Below are positions 11,291-23,158 of a DNA stretch of 64,000 nt, piece after piece. The stretch spans positions 124,001 to 188,000 of the forward strand of contig JANQBS010000030.1 of NCBI GenBank assembly GCA_033085395.1, in the 5' to 3' direction. The notes below the pieces were generated by a model that saw nothing but the letters and a program-made list of their open reading frames with translations, was not told the DNA's origin and did not search any database. The DNA is from Xanthoparmelia taractica. Taxonomy: Eukaryota > Ascomycota > Lecanoromycetes > Lecanorales > Parmeliaceae. Position 1 is the first letter of the stretch. The number at the start of each line of letters is the position of its first letter. The position numbers were made by a program, and so were the translations under genes.

Positions 11291-13975
11291 AGCTGTGATA
11301 TTCACTTGGAGGAATCGCAAAGATGGATGATCCAAGGAGATCTTTGATGAAACTGGAGGTCCTCGGATGGGATATGACTTTTCAAATATTCCTTGGGTGG
11401 CCCACACGGGGCGTAGAGCCAATCACTGCATGGCGGAGCATGCCCAAAACTAGACGGCTGACCACCAGGAGAGCTCCGCAACTCCCTTTTGCAATATGGC
11501 GAGTGGCAAGCGTGGCTTCATCTGTAAGAACATCCATTGGAGCTTTAATTTGCGGCTGAGTATCTGCCACGGCAAGGACTGCACTGTATGATCAAAGATG
11601 CAATTCGTTCTGAGTCAATGTCACTTCAAGTAGTCAGCCGGAGGAATAATGATTATCAAGACACGTAGATCGTAAGCTGACAAGAAGCATAATTTCAGCC
11701 TTCTCAACCAGAGCCATGGCTGGAGGCTGTATAATTACAATCAGTGTCGAGAGCAGATTCAATGATTAGCAGAACTGCAGCTTCTCCACACTCTGACTAA
11801 AATGGCACTTATGCAGGTAGTGAGAGAAGAGGCTTGTGTCAGTGCAACCCTGTCATGGAGTCGGTATTGGAGCGGCTGAAGATAACGATCGGGAAAGTAA
11901 GCGCCGGCAAGGCTGAGCAAATCTTTGGGGGCACACAGGGCAGTGTGCCGTGCCCATGCTGCACGTCAAAACATGCAAGCCGGTGGAAGCGTGGCAAAGC
12001 TGTTTTGGTTTGTCCACGTACACTTTTCGCTGACGATCAGAAAAGGCGCGGTAGGTTCGATTAAGTCTCCTCCGGAAGGATTTCTGCACCAGCCGCATCG
12101 GGCACGGGCCACTATCAAAATTGGGCATTTGTTAAGACAATCGGAAGATACCATATGTCATATTGAGGTTATTAAGCCTGTCAAGTATTGCTACCCGCTA
12201 AGCGTCTCGGGGATTTTGACTTCCTCGGAAAAGAACCAGACGAAATACAATCGTCAGCCCGGCTCGACTTGCATATGTTATTTTATTGCAGCCAAGATTG
12301 ACATGGCTTGAAAATTGAGGCAACCAAAATCCATCAGCCTTGCATGGTCACTTCTCACATCATGTCTCATACCCTCTTGACTACTACTGCTAACATGCAC
12401 CAAAATTGTCGATCTTCTCTACAGACTTGCATATTCTAATGGGTGACCTACCTAGTCGCCTGTTCCTTGCTGTTCCTTGCTTGCATCCGAAACCACCAAG
12501 AAAAAAAATTTCATTCCCACGAAGTCTCTAGACGGCTTACTTCATGGGGAAGAAGTTCATAAATCCGTGGCGCGGTCTAGTATTGAAGAGATTCACCAGA
12601 AAGATGTCTTACGTGCCATCGAGAGGGGTGAGAAGAGGACTTTTTCCATCTTACTCTAGCTGAGAATAAAGGCTTCAATGGCAGATTCTGTCAAAATTAC
12701 TAAATGCTCGAGTCAACCGATCTAGATTCCAATCTGCCTATACGGTTGGAACCTCTGACGACCATTTTCGCCGATAAAGTTATAGCCTTGGGCTTCTTCC
12801 AGCGGCAGTGGGAGCCCCTGCCGCCTTTCTTTCACAAAAACGGTCGTAATCGTCGGAAACTCTGAAACGGTGACAGTATTGCATTTCACTGAGTGAATAG
12901 CTGAAGGAGGTTTCGCTCGCGTGTTCAATGCTACTATGCATCCTTACCAGCGTGCCTTCAGGCACAACGGCCTTCCGACTCCGAATAGGCCTTTCAGCAG
13001 CTTAATCAGCTGTTCTTTTTTAACGTAACGGCCATCTAGAGTTTTGGTAACCATGAGGTAATAAACTTTTATGTACTATGAATGGAACGTAAGTAGCCAA
13101 ACGCTGACAAAGATCGATATCCTTGACAGCACGGAGAGTAAGGTATTAAGCTGGGTAGTAGAGAGGTTTCAAGGCGAGATCCTACAAGTCTGAGTGGCAG
13201 ACAAGCATCCTGCATGATGACATTGGGAAGGGTGGAAGGATTGCTTACTGGCACTGACAAGGGTCAGCCGGAGGCTGACCATCCTTTCTCAACTCAGTAG
13301 GCTATACGCCTTCTGCTAAAGCACTTACACTCGTACTCCGAGAACTTCTGCCCAGGACCCCAAGTCTGCATTGCCAACGCCCTGGCTTCCTCTGGCGCTT
13401 TTGATTCCAGAATATCGCCATAAACGCTAAACGCTTTCATGCAGGTTGCGCTAAGAGAATACTGCGGGTGGTATACGAGTACATGCCCCGCATCGCCCCA
13501 CTTAGCTTTGGAGAGGCTCAATTGATGCCAGAATGACATCCGTGAGCCTTAGGAGAGGGAGACGTAGTTGTAGGACCTTTTTTACAAAAAGAACGATCTT
13601 CGCATATGGGTACTTAGATTGTCGGTGAAGAGGGCTTCTTAACACCGGTTCAACTGGTAGCGTCATGTGGAACTGATGCGCAGGAAGGACAGTAAGGTTT
13701 TGAAGATCACACCAGACAGTGAGACCCTTTTCCATGTCACTCTAGCCGTTTCCTCCCGGCGTACTTTATCCAACACTCTGTATCTCTGAACTCGGGTAAA
13801 CGTAGTAGTGTACATGGTTTTTAGTAGCCTAAGATTGCCGAAGCAGCCAGGCTTCCAAGCCAACGGACAAGCGACAAAAGGAAAGAATCTAAAAAGATCT
13901 CGTTCTGGTGCGTCTTTTGATGGATGGTTTGTAAAGTATGCACCTCCTTCAAAGGACACAGTTGCATCTTGACAT
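11291..13975. other. Long intergenic region, possible gene remnants
   Basis: These 2.7 kb have normal GC content and carry no recognisable gene. Minus-strand ORFs at 13959-13663, 13735-13502 and 13539-13294 follow one another in different frames (KGLTVWCDLQNLTVL, AGHVLVYHPQYSLSA). They could be exons or a decayed gene, but I found no motif and no consistent splice chain. Esterase 2 terminates just beyond the right edge. Confidence 0.3.
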
Positions 13976-16211
13976 TCAATAACCGATCTCTGATCCTCCG
14001 CCTAGCTGTGTCAAATTGCTGATCTTCGCCAATCCTGCCATATCCGGTCCACCCGGCTTGAGGATCAAGGGGCATGCATAGTCATAAGTGATGGGGTCAA
14101 TGAACGAGGCGGTAGTCGCATTGTCATAAGCGAGCCGTATAAGAGTATTTCCTGGGTAAATTTAGTAGCTAGCAGTAGTCTACGTTCATCGTATTTCCAG
14201 ATGAAGGATGAAGTCAATAGATCACAGACCAGCAAGAAGTCATGGAGTTGCTTACCTTTGGTGTCATACCTGGGCCAAGAGAAAGGGGCTGCTGACAAGG
14301 CAGTAGTCGGATTCTTAGCAAAAGCAGCCCAAGCGCTCATGATGTAGCTCGAAATATCAGTTTCAGCCTGTGTGTCTGGTAGGCCTGCCAGCTCGGAAGA
14401 TCCAAAGACTTGTGAGATCTCCGAGCCATGCCAGGCGCCGCTGCTGGGGTCTTGCGTGAGCCTTGTGTTAGGGAAATCGCCGAAGAACCGGTAGCGCCAC
14501 ACAGGAACATTGTTGATGGCACGATACTGGGCAGCGCTTCCAACTGGACACGTAAAGGTCTGAAGGTTGAGGAGAGCCCACTGCTCAAGCGGAAGCGTCT
14601 TGCCCATGTTCCCGAAAATGACCTTGATGATTCCGGCTTCATAGTCATTGTTACCTAATAGTATAGGCTTTTTGATGAATCTGCCACTGTTACCGGCTTC
14701 CGTATAGTCTGATAAGACAAGGGTGCCATCAGCAGTTGGTCCGAACTGCGGTGCTGATGCAGATACTGTGAGAAGGTCATTCATGGATTTTTCCCGCACG
14801 CAAGCGACGGTGGTTTGGACGCCATCTACAGAGCTTCCGCAGCCGAGTTGTTGTGTGATGCCATACCAGGCCGCGGTGTTGTCAGCCAGTGCAGGACTAA
14901 AGAAACTGTTAACGACACCAGATTCTGCAATGAAACCGTTGATAATGGGATCCTTAGTCCATGCATAGCTATAGTAATCAATAGAGGCTCCTCCAGCTGA
15001 TTGACCAAAAAGGGTTATGCGATTTGGATCTCCGCCGAACGCTGCGATATTTCTTCGCGTCCACTCTACGGCTAATCGCTGATCCAGGAGCCCTACGTTT
15101 TTCTCCATACCGGGGAGGCCTGGGAAACCAAATAGGGATACACGGTAGCTGTTCCCAACGTCAGCGCTCGCATGCCGTCGAACTGTCCTTGAGACCGGAG
15201 GTAACATACTTCGTAGACACCACAATCACATCCTGCGTATCTGCAAGGAATTCTCCGTCGTAGAGGAAAGAGTTGGTCGTGCCTTTCGTAAAGCCTACAA
15301 TAGCTTAGCAATCTCTTCCTTGACTATTCCAAAAGGCTTTGGACATGACACCTCCTCCATAGAGCCAGAACAAGACTGCTTTCGGCCCCTCCCTACTCCC
15401 ACGCTTCGTCCACACATTTAGCTTCAAGCAATCCTCGCCGACTGTCGCTCCGTACATTTGCGTAGTATCGACGAACTTGGCCGCAGCGGCTCCTGTGAGA
15501 GGCACTTTGCCATTTCGAGCAGATTTTTGGGCCACATCGGCAGGACAATCACTTGCAAGATCAGCTTTCACATCATAACGTTACCGAGTACGACCGCCGC
15601 AACGGCTAGCTGCAAAGGCGTAAGATTGCAACGGCCTATCTCGTCTGACTTACACAGACTAAAGAACCCTGCGATTAGCATGATGCTGGCGAGCAATGAC
15701 GTTGGCGAGTTAGTTCGTGTATTGGAGGGAAAATTCAACGTACGAAATGAAATGCTGAGACGGTCTCGCGACTCGTATACGCTTGGGGGGCAGCGAAACG
15801 GAGGTCACCAACTGGAGGCTTCCCAAAACGAATCCCTAGAAACTCTGCTACTCCTGGTCTGTTGGGAGCGCTGTGGCCAACAATCACACCACTGGTAGTT
15901 CGCACCATTGGAGGTTCGTCGAAAAGACCTGCGTTCACAGATGTTGCATTAAAGTCACTAAGATTGAGAATGAGGTTCCCATTAGAGTCAGATCCATCAG
16001 CTGCTTGGGTCCATGTGGAAGCCAGCAGGCCACCAGTTAGAGTGGAGAGCAATGAGACCTTCATTTTGACGCCGAACGCAGGAAAGTAGTGAAGAATGAA
16101 TACAGGAAGACATGCCAGCAGGAGGATGATAGTTGATATATAGATTCGCTTAGAGATGCGGGTGACGTGTGGACATCGTTGAGTCTCTGGTGGCGCATCT
16201 TTGCCAGCCAT
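13976..16211 (-). CDS. Type-B carboxylesterase 2
   Basis: Second alpha/beta-hydrolase of the type-B carboxylesterase family. Secure exons are 15294-15210, 15148-14256 and 14151-13976. Exon 1 runs from ATG 16211 to about 15744, and the next exon from about 15564 to 15352. The junction between them is uncertain (one long intron, or two with a 13-15 nt exon). The N-terminus has a hydrophobic span (STIILLLACLPVFILHYF), then a second Met and signal-like stretch, so it is either membrane-anchored or secreted. Motifs are EFLGIRFGKPPVGDLRFAAP, EDCLKLNVW, YGGGFTKGT, NYRVSLFGFPG, the nucleophile elbow GQSAG (Gln replacing the usual Glu) and the candidate His in AWHGSEISQVFG. About 28 residues follow the usual CPL end. 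The start codon lies 88 bp from a transposon end. Confidence 0.8.
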
Positions 16212-16298
16212 AGCGACCGAGTCAAGGCGGGTGTGAGTTGTGGGTGGTGAAATGTTGGATGATCTGTAGATTTCTGACTGATATTACACATTGACTTA

Positions 16299-16402
16299 CT
16301 CTTGTTTGCAAAACCCTGTGCGGGAGCTCGGCCTTGGCGGACCACCCCGCTATTTTTTGCCTGGAAGACCACCTAAGAAGAGCAGGAGGTATATCGCGAT
16401 AT
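16299..16402 (+). repeat. Left terminal inverted repeat (Tc1/mariner-type)
   Basis: Matches the reverse complement of 19961-20064 over its full 104 bp with only a few mismatches. Preceded by TA at 16297-16298. Confidence 0.9.
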
Positions 16403-18899
16403 GTGGGTGTTATAGTAGTTATTCCAGCTTCCTGATTAGATTAGAATTGAAGCTATTTAATTAACGATATAGCATAAGCATATAGAGAGGTCCTCTTATT
16501 ATATTTGTAGACTATATCGTTATCGCTATGGGCTTTCGTAAGTATTTTAATTCGAAGAAGTTTTTAGCGAGAAAGAGACGTACAAATATTATGCTAAACG
16601 GCCTTAATAAGGCTTCTTCGTCGTCTTAAGCTTCGGCTCTAAGACTATAAATATTTGTTACGCCTATCTCAAAGATATTTAGCCTAAGATTTATTATAAC
16701 GTCTCGTAAGACGGCGATATTATTATTAAGACTTAATAAATCGAAGCCGTCTAAGCGATAGCGCCCTGAGTTAATAATTAACTTTCTTCTTAAGCTAATA
16801 GAGTCGAGTTAATCGCTATTAAATTAGCTATCTAAGTCTTTAAATAATATATTTTTATCGAAGTTCTTAGTTAGTAAACGACGTTTTATTAATTTAGAGA
16901 CGATCTTTAGTTAGATACTCGATAGCGAGAGTCTATCGCTAATAAGGCGATTAGAAAATTTATGCTTTTAGCGATCTTTATAATTTAATTTTATTATTAG
17001 ACTACGAGCATCGAAAGAAATCTCGTCTAACACTCAAATAGACTTCGAAAATAATTTATAGATAATATTCGATAATAAGAAGAATAGAGAGGAGAGGAGA
17101 TATAAGTAGAAGACTTCTAAGACTTTTAATAGTTAGCGATTTTATTAGTAATAAAAAGATAAGAAAGTAGTTAAATCGAAGACGAAAACGAAGTTATCTA
17201 ACTCTCTTAAAGATATTATTAATATCGAATCGCTTAGTAATAAAAAGGTGGAATTTATATTATATAAATTTAATATAGAGTCGTTTTAAGAGAGCGAAAA
17301 GATCGTATTTAATATCGAGATTAAGAGATGTACGCTTAATAACGATAATTCTCTCTCACTCTATTCGCTATTAAGAGTTTAAGATAATAAGACTCGTAAT
17401 TATACTACATCTCTTGATTATATCGCATATTATCGAGTCTTACTTGTTGCAACTTTATTCTATAGCTTACTTACTACGATTAAATATAAGTATTTTAGTA
17501 TCTTAAAGATTAAGCTTGGCGAATACGAATAGATCTTAAGTACGATTTTCGCGAAATTGTTGAATTGAAAGTATAAGAAAGAGCTTTAACTTGATCTGAT
17601 ATATCGTTACGCTCGTAGTAAGTCTGGCGTTATTGAAAAAGAGTCTATTGCTATTAAAATAATATTTATAATAATTACTCACAGCGATAGGACTTAGGGT
17701 AGTAGATCTATAAGTCTTATCGAGGTTTTAATAAGCTTAAATTTCACTAAATAACTACTTAACGCCCAGGCTGCGGAGAATGAGATTAACTCTGTTATCG
17801 CTGTTAGACGCGATATTCGAGCTCGTTGGAAGTATTCTAAGAATAACTATAATAGTTAGAATTATTCTAAATTAGTCTGCTACGTTAAAGACGTTTAAGA
17901 CTCACGAAGGTATTATCTTATTATATCTTAGAATCTAGTAAGCTGATTAATAGCTATACTAAAAGATCGAATCAATAGACTTACTATTAAGTATTTATTT
18001 ATGAGTTTAATTATCGTCTAAGATTATAAGCTGAAGAATAAGTAGAAGAATAAGTTATGAAAGAAGAAGAATAAGAGGAAGGATAAAGATATTCAGCGAA
18101 CACGTAATCGCGTTTCAGCTTTTATAGTTACTTCTGCTACTACGATTATTTAGCTTTCTATATCATTAACGAACTCTGCTGATATTCTTACGGAATTTCG
18201 ATTCTCGCGTCTTAAAGCTAAGCTCGTCTTACGTGATTACTACGATTTTTAGCGCTTAGCTAATCGTGTCTATAGTCGTGAAATAATCTTAGTTTTAGAG
18301 CAAAGAGATAGTAGTTCGATATATATTGATTTAAAGAACTTTATTAAGAATATAAAGTTAGAGATTATATTATACGATTGAAGAGTCTTAGAGAATATAA
18401 AGAAAAAGCTATTAGATAAATATTATAAGTCTTATTATATTTAGAAGTGAAAAGGTGATAATTTCGAGTATAAATAGAAGAAGTTAGGGATTAAATCTAA
18501 TATTAGACGCGAGTTAATTAATAATGTAGGGGCATTTAAGCGAAGAAAGAAGTTAGCTCGCGTTTTAACATATATTCGTTTTTTCACGATCTCTATATCT
18601 CGATTGTTAAGGCTTATTCTAAATTCTATCGAGAATAAGAGCTACGATTATCGATAGTAAGAAAAGGAGACTTTTAAGAATAAATTAAATCTAGATAAAA
18701 TTATATACGAAGGCGATAAAGACTTTATATAATTATTTTATAACGAAACTTCTATAAAGTAATAAAGTTATTCTTTTAAGGTCTTAATAGCGTTTATCTC
18801 GTCTTAACTTTTATAATATATCTTATTTCTTTTAAAGAGATTATTCGTATTATATCTTCTCTTCTACGCGTAAATAGCGAGATTTATAAAATTATCGTA

Positions 18900-19830
18900 T
18901 CTTTTTTCGTTAAAGTATAATATAGTTAGATTTTAATATCTCTTAATTCACGTCTTTAAAATCGAAAATAAGATCTCGATAGAATTTAGATTAGGCGAAT
19001 ATAAAGATAAATACTTCAATAAAATTTCTATATCGTAACATATGCGAATAAGCTTAGCACTATAATAAATCGACGCGTTGTCGTATATAATAACTAAAAG
19101 AGACTTATTTCTACTATAATTATCGCAGTAGAAAAGAACGTAATCGCGTACGAAGTCGATAAATATCTTTTAAGTCACGAATTCTTAAAGAATAATTTAT
19201 AAGAGATAGTCTTATATAGTAAACGTAGATAGTAGACTTTATCTCTTTAATCGCTAAAATTCTTTACTAACTCACGATCTCATATTTAAAAGAGTTTATT
19301 TGTACTTTCTATCGTCTATAGACGTTAATATCTAATTAATAGAGTCAACGAGCTATTTATTAGTTCGCTTATAAGCCGTTAACTTATCTAGAAAGATTAA
19401 CTAATTAGATCGTTAATTAGTTAGCGTAGCAAATTAGCTTTCTTATAGAAAGACGTTGCGCTAATTAGTAATTCTTTTTATTTATTTACGAGATTAATTA
19501 AGGCGATATAAAGTTCTTTAGACGATACTCTTATCGATAATAAGATCGAGTTCGTCGAATAGCTAATAAATTAACTCATCTAGATATAATATAAATCGTT
19601 ATTCGAGATACGCGAGTAGTTATAACTTAATATGCTAACTTATAACTCTAAGATATTCGCCTATACTATTATTCGAAATAAAGATAATATTATATTAAAT
19701 TCAAAGAGCCCTTAGCTTCTACAAAGCCCGTATATTAATATCATACGAGTTAGTCAGAATAACGTTATTGCTATAACCCTATTCGAACTTATCTTAGATA
19801 AGGGCTCGAATAAGCGTTGAGATAGGCGGC
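18900..19830 (-). pseudogene. DDE_3-type transposase remnant
   Basis: Reading the minus strand from about 19130 to 18930 gives an open stretch with VIIYDNASIYYSAKLI, then YLSLYSPNLNSIEILF, then a stop. Intact Tc1/mariner transposases have the second catalytic Asp in a D-N-A-S/G-x-H context and the final Glu in a YSPDLNPIE context. The observed H-to-Y, D-to-N and P-to-S/L changes are what C-to-T and G-to-A mutation would produce. The closing stop replaces a Trp codon in the same way. Limits are approximate because the rest of the frame is broken. Confidence 0.75.
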
Positions 19831-19960
19831 GATATGATGGCGATAATGAAATAGACGACGTAAATAACTTAGAAGGCTACAATATAGCTATATCAACTCT
19901 GGGTGACAAATGGATTATACACGGCCTCAAATTTGAACGATTCTATATCTATAATTCTAT

Positions 19961-20064
19961 ATATCGCGATATACCTCCTGCTCTTCTTGGGTGGTCGTCC
20001 AGACAAAAAATAGCGGGGTGGTCCGCCAAGGCCGAGCTCGCGCACAGGGTTTTGCAAACAAGAG
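19961..20064 (-). repeat. Right terminal inverted repeat (Tc1/mariner-type)
   Basis: Reverse complement of 16299-16402 with a few substitutions, followed by TA at 20065-20066. The inner end contains the ATATCGCGATAT palindrome present in both arms. Confidence 0.9.
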
Positions 20065-20066
20065 TA

Positions 20067-21853
20067 CCGCGCTAATTGGTACCCACTTATTTTTCCCTCG
20101 TAATTTATTGCTGATTCAACCTTCCGTTTAGCCATGCTTACAAGGAGCGTTATTCGAGTTCCGAGGCACGCTTGGGTACGAGTATTGCCAATTATCGACT
20201 GAGCCGTTCAGTCTATTGCGCACACCTGAGCCTGCTCATGGCCCTTGCTTGGTTGGTATCAGGTCGACTGTGCTGGCCCAGAATGCTTGAGCTTCAGTTC
20301 ATACTCTGACATGAGGTGATTCTGTCCAACGAGCTACGTCCATGCACAGTGGAGATCACTAAGAAGGCCGCGATGGCAGCTGGTGTACCAGTTCCGTTGA
20401 TAAAGAGACAAATACCTCGCATTGTAAGCTTCCCCTAATGAAGATCTGGGCGTGGCCTCAGTAAACAACTGTCATAGCTTTCCTTCAAACATGTGCGTGC
20501 GAAAGCACTGAGATGAGGATGCTAACGTAACCGATAGCATCCTCGTCACCGAGTTGAGGAGTCCGGCTTGCGTCTCCCCAAGGGTCAAGTCGGTACTGAT
20601 CACTCGCGCTGTTTTATGTTTGAGTACTCTTGGAGTACAGGCGATTGAAGTTCTCGCTATCATCATGCCTTCGACGACAGTTGCTCCAGAATGAACTACA
20701 GGTCGAGATGCTGCTAACGAGCACTGCTATAGCATTCTCTACGACATCGTACACTATGACTTGGGAGAAAGGAGACCCCCCCCCGCCCCCCCCAAGACTC
20801 AGCGTACGTAGGATATCAAGGACAATAATATTGATTCCGAGTGAAAAGATCCAAGGAAAGCCGATCTTGTGTGGCATCCTCATGTGAAGCGTTCTTAATA
20901 TCCCAAAGGGTTCGGGTCCCAGCTCAGAATCTCAAGTCTAAGTTCTATAGAGGAAAATATTCTAAGATAGAGATAATAATTTATTTGATTAAATAGTTTA
21001 GTGGAGTTTTACAAGTTTGATGATTATCGTATAGGATTTGGAATAATCTTAATAAAACATGGTGTGATGGCTGTATTCCGAAGAAGAGTAATGAACAAAG
21101 GATAGAAAAGTAGGACCTAGATCAACCCTCAAGGTTTTGGCTCTACATATAGGCGGCAGTCTGCTATAATTTACAAAATTCCGTGTAGTGACTACTCCAA
21201 GGTGGATCAAATGATATACACCAGCTTCCAATTCAAAGAGGACCTTCCTTGACAAGCCAAATTTTCTCAGCATCACCCAACACCGTGCTTTTACCTATTC
21301 CTCAACAAGGCTACATGGTACTGGACGGGTGTGGCCGCTTGACCGGTAGATTGTTTTCTGTAAGCGTCTCTTCGCCGCCGAGCTGAAAACTTCCCCGTTC
21401 TCCCTCAGTTTTTGATTGTCCACTGGAACACCAGATCATTGTCTCCACGCTTTACCAAGGTGTTCAGCTTGGTGATTGCTAAGCTGATCCTGGCTGAATT
21501 ATCAATACGTCAAAATCAATTTGAAACCGACGACGAAGATAGGGATGCACCCGCTATGATACGGTGTTATCGGAGAATTTCTGACTTGTCAGTGCCTAGG
21601 GCCGCGGAGAGCCGCTGGCTGCGGCCTATCTCGGACGGGACGCAGTGCCCGAGCTATCTCACAGACTTAGACTTTATACCTCCACCGGAGATTCTCGAGG
21701 TTAACGAGCATGATATTCCGCCGGCCATCCGAAAGCGTATCAAGCCGAATTATCACATTATCTTCTGAGGCTACACCATCCGCGTATAGTGATGCAGGTC
21801 TCACGACGACGGCCACGGTTTATATATACGTAGTAAAGAGAGCATGAGTAAAT
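20067..21853. other. Unassigned region with a degenerate ORF
   Basis: GC content is mixed and includes an AT-rich patch near 20940-21060. A plus-strand frame at 21412-21768 (RWLRPISDGTQCPSYLTDLD) has no ATG at its head and no recognised family. It may be a fragment of a lost gene. A poly-C/G tract (CCCCCCCCCGCCCCCCCC) lies near 20777-20795. Confidence 0.35.
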
Positions 21854-22436
21854 ATGAGAGTGGCGCCGAGCCTAGAGCAACAATATGAGAACGAGTCTCT
21901 ACGGAGGACGTCCTTACATACTTTCCTCGGCCAAATTTTGATCCAGACGCCGCGATGGATGACCATGCCGACACTAGGATACAACGGTATGGAGACAACC
22001 GATCCAAACGCAATTTGCGCAGCATTTCTCGAACCCGAAAGCCGCAACAGTCGCGACTTAATGGACTGCGAAGTCGTCAGGGTCCTAGACACCAGCTATG
22101 CAAGAGAAGAAGGAAAGGTGGCCGAACGGGCTCTGCTAATCATGAAGAAGGACGGTGTTGCGGTGTACTGTTGAAGCTTACGAACGGTTTGCCTTGGAAG
22201 CAGAGACAGGTTGTGCTTGGTTGCTTATCGTCGAGACAGCTGACTCGAATGCGTCAATTGCAATTAATTCATATGGAATCGTGAGGAGGCTGGGCAGCTG
22301 CGGCGACCTGCGAGCCTTGATAAGCTGCTCCACCGGTTACTCGTGTGAAGTAGCATCTGTACTGTATTGGAATATGTCAGAGTTTGCCAAAATTGAAATA
22401 TCATATGACTTACAGATCCGAATACCACTTTTTTAG
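21854..22436 (+). pseudogene. Frameshifted ORF of unknown family
   Basis: ATG 21854 opens a 106-codon frame ending KKDGVAVYC at 22174. The sense continues one frame over as VEAYERFALEAETGCAWLL and runs to 22436. Continuity across the shift (VYC then VEAYERF) suggests one ancestral reading frame broken by a single indel near 22165-22172. I recognise no domain. It lies between two transposons in a decayed region, so a pseudogene is more likely than two genes. Confidence 0.3.
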
Positions 22437-22496
22437 GTGCCGATTATATCGTTTATCTTCCTCGCGCTTAGGTATTTAATTAGTAAGGTATATATA

Positions 22497-23158
22497 TGTT
22501 GCATCACCCCGGTGGGTCGTGCATATCCATGGCCATCCCATCACCCCGATGGATATGACGGATATCCATCGGGAGGATACTTCCTGGTGGTGCCGTCACG
22601 CCCATCTCATGGGCATTTTAAAAATTCCTTATTTCTTATTCCACTAACTATATAAAACAAATATTAAAAATCTAATAAAAAATATTATTTTTCATCGTTT
22701 ATTTTATTTATATAATTTAAAAGTTTTCAAATTTATTAAGAAATAGAAAAGTTATTATTAAGAAAAGAATCTTTACTTATAGGGACAAGTTTCGTGGGTG
22801 ATAGTCCCTAAGACCCCTATAACAGATTATTGTTAAAAACTTTAATTTTTTTATAGGGCTTTCGAGGGCCTACTACCCCCGAATCTTAACCCTGGAGAAA
22901 GAAAATCTTTTTTTAATAATAACTTTTCTATTTCTTAATAAATCTGAAAACTTTTAAATTATATAAATAAAATAAACGATGAAAAATAATATTTTTTTAT
23001 TAGATTTTTAATATTTGTTTTATATAGTTAGTGGAATAAGAAATAAGGAATTTTTAAAATGCCCATGAGATGTGCGTGACGGCACCACCAGGAAGTATCC
23101 TCCCGATGGATATCCGTCATATCCATGGGCATGCACGATCCACGGGGGCGATGCAACA
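22497..23158. mobile_element. Foldback-type MITE with long inverted repeats
   Basis: The 662-bp element is almost a complete palindrome. Each arm is about 270 bp, from the outer TGTTGCATC through a GC-rich block (GGATATCCATCGGGAGGATA) to an AT-rich inner block. The arms surround a centre of about 130 bp that contains no ORF. The left arm carries a short extra insertion (GGCCATCCCATCACCCC) relative to the right. TATA lies directly outside both ends (22493-22496 and 23159-23162), consistent with a TA or TATA target duplication. It has no coding capacity, so mobilisation would be in trans. Confidence 0.8.

Larger units (their letters stand above)
16299..20064 (-). mobile_element. RIP-degraded Tc1/mariner-type DNA transposon
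   Basis: The 3766-bp element is bounded by 104-bp terminal inverted repeats (16299-16402 and 19961-20064) beginning CTCTTGTTTGCAAAACCC. It is flanked by TA on both sides, the target duplication of Tc1/mariner elements. The interior is extremely AT-rich with frequent TA dinucleotides and stops in every frame, while the TIRs keep near-normal GC. A minus-strand DDE transposase remnant lies in the right half. The left half (16.4-18.7 kb) has no recognised product. The element is dead unless helped in trans. Confidence 0.85.

Noticed and set aside
20884..20925. GGGTTCGGGTCCC as a tRNA B box
   Set aside because: No A box at the right distance upstream and no cloverleaf.
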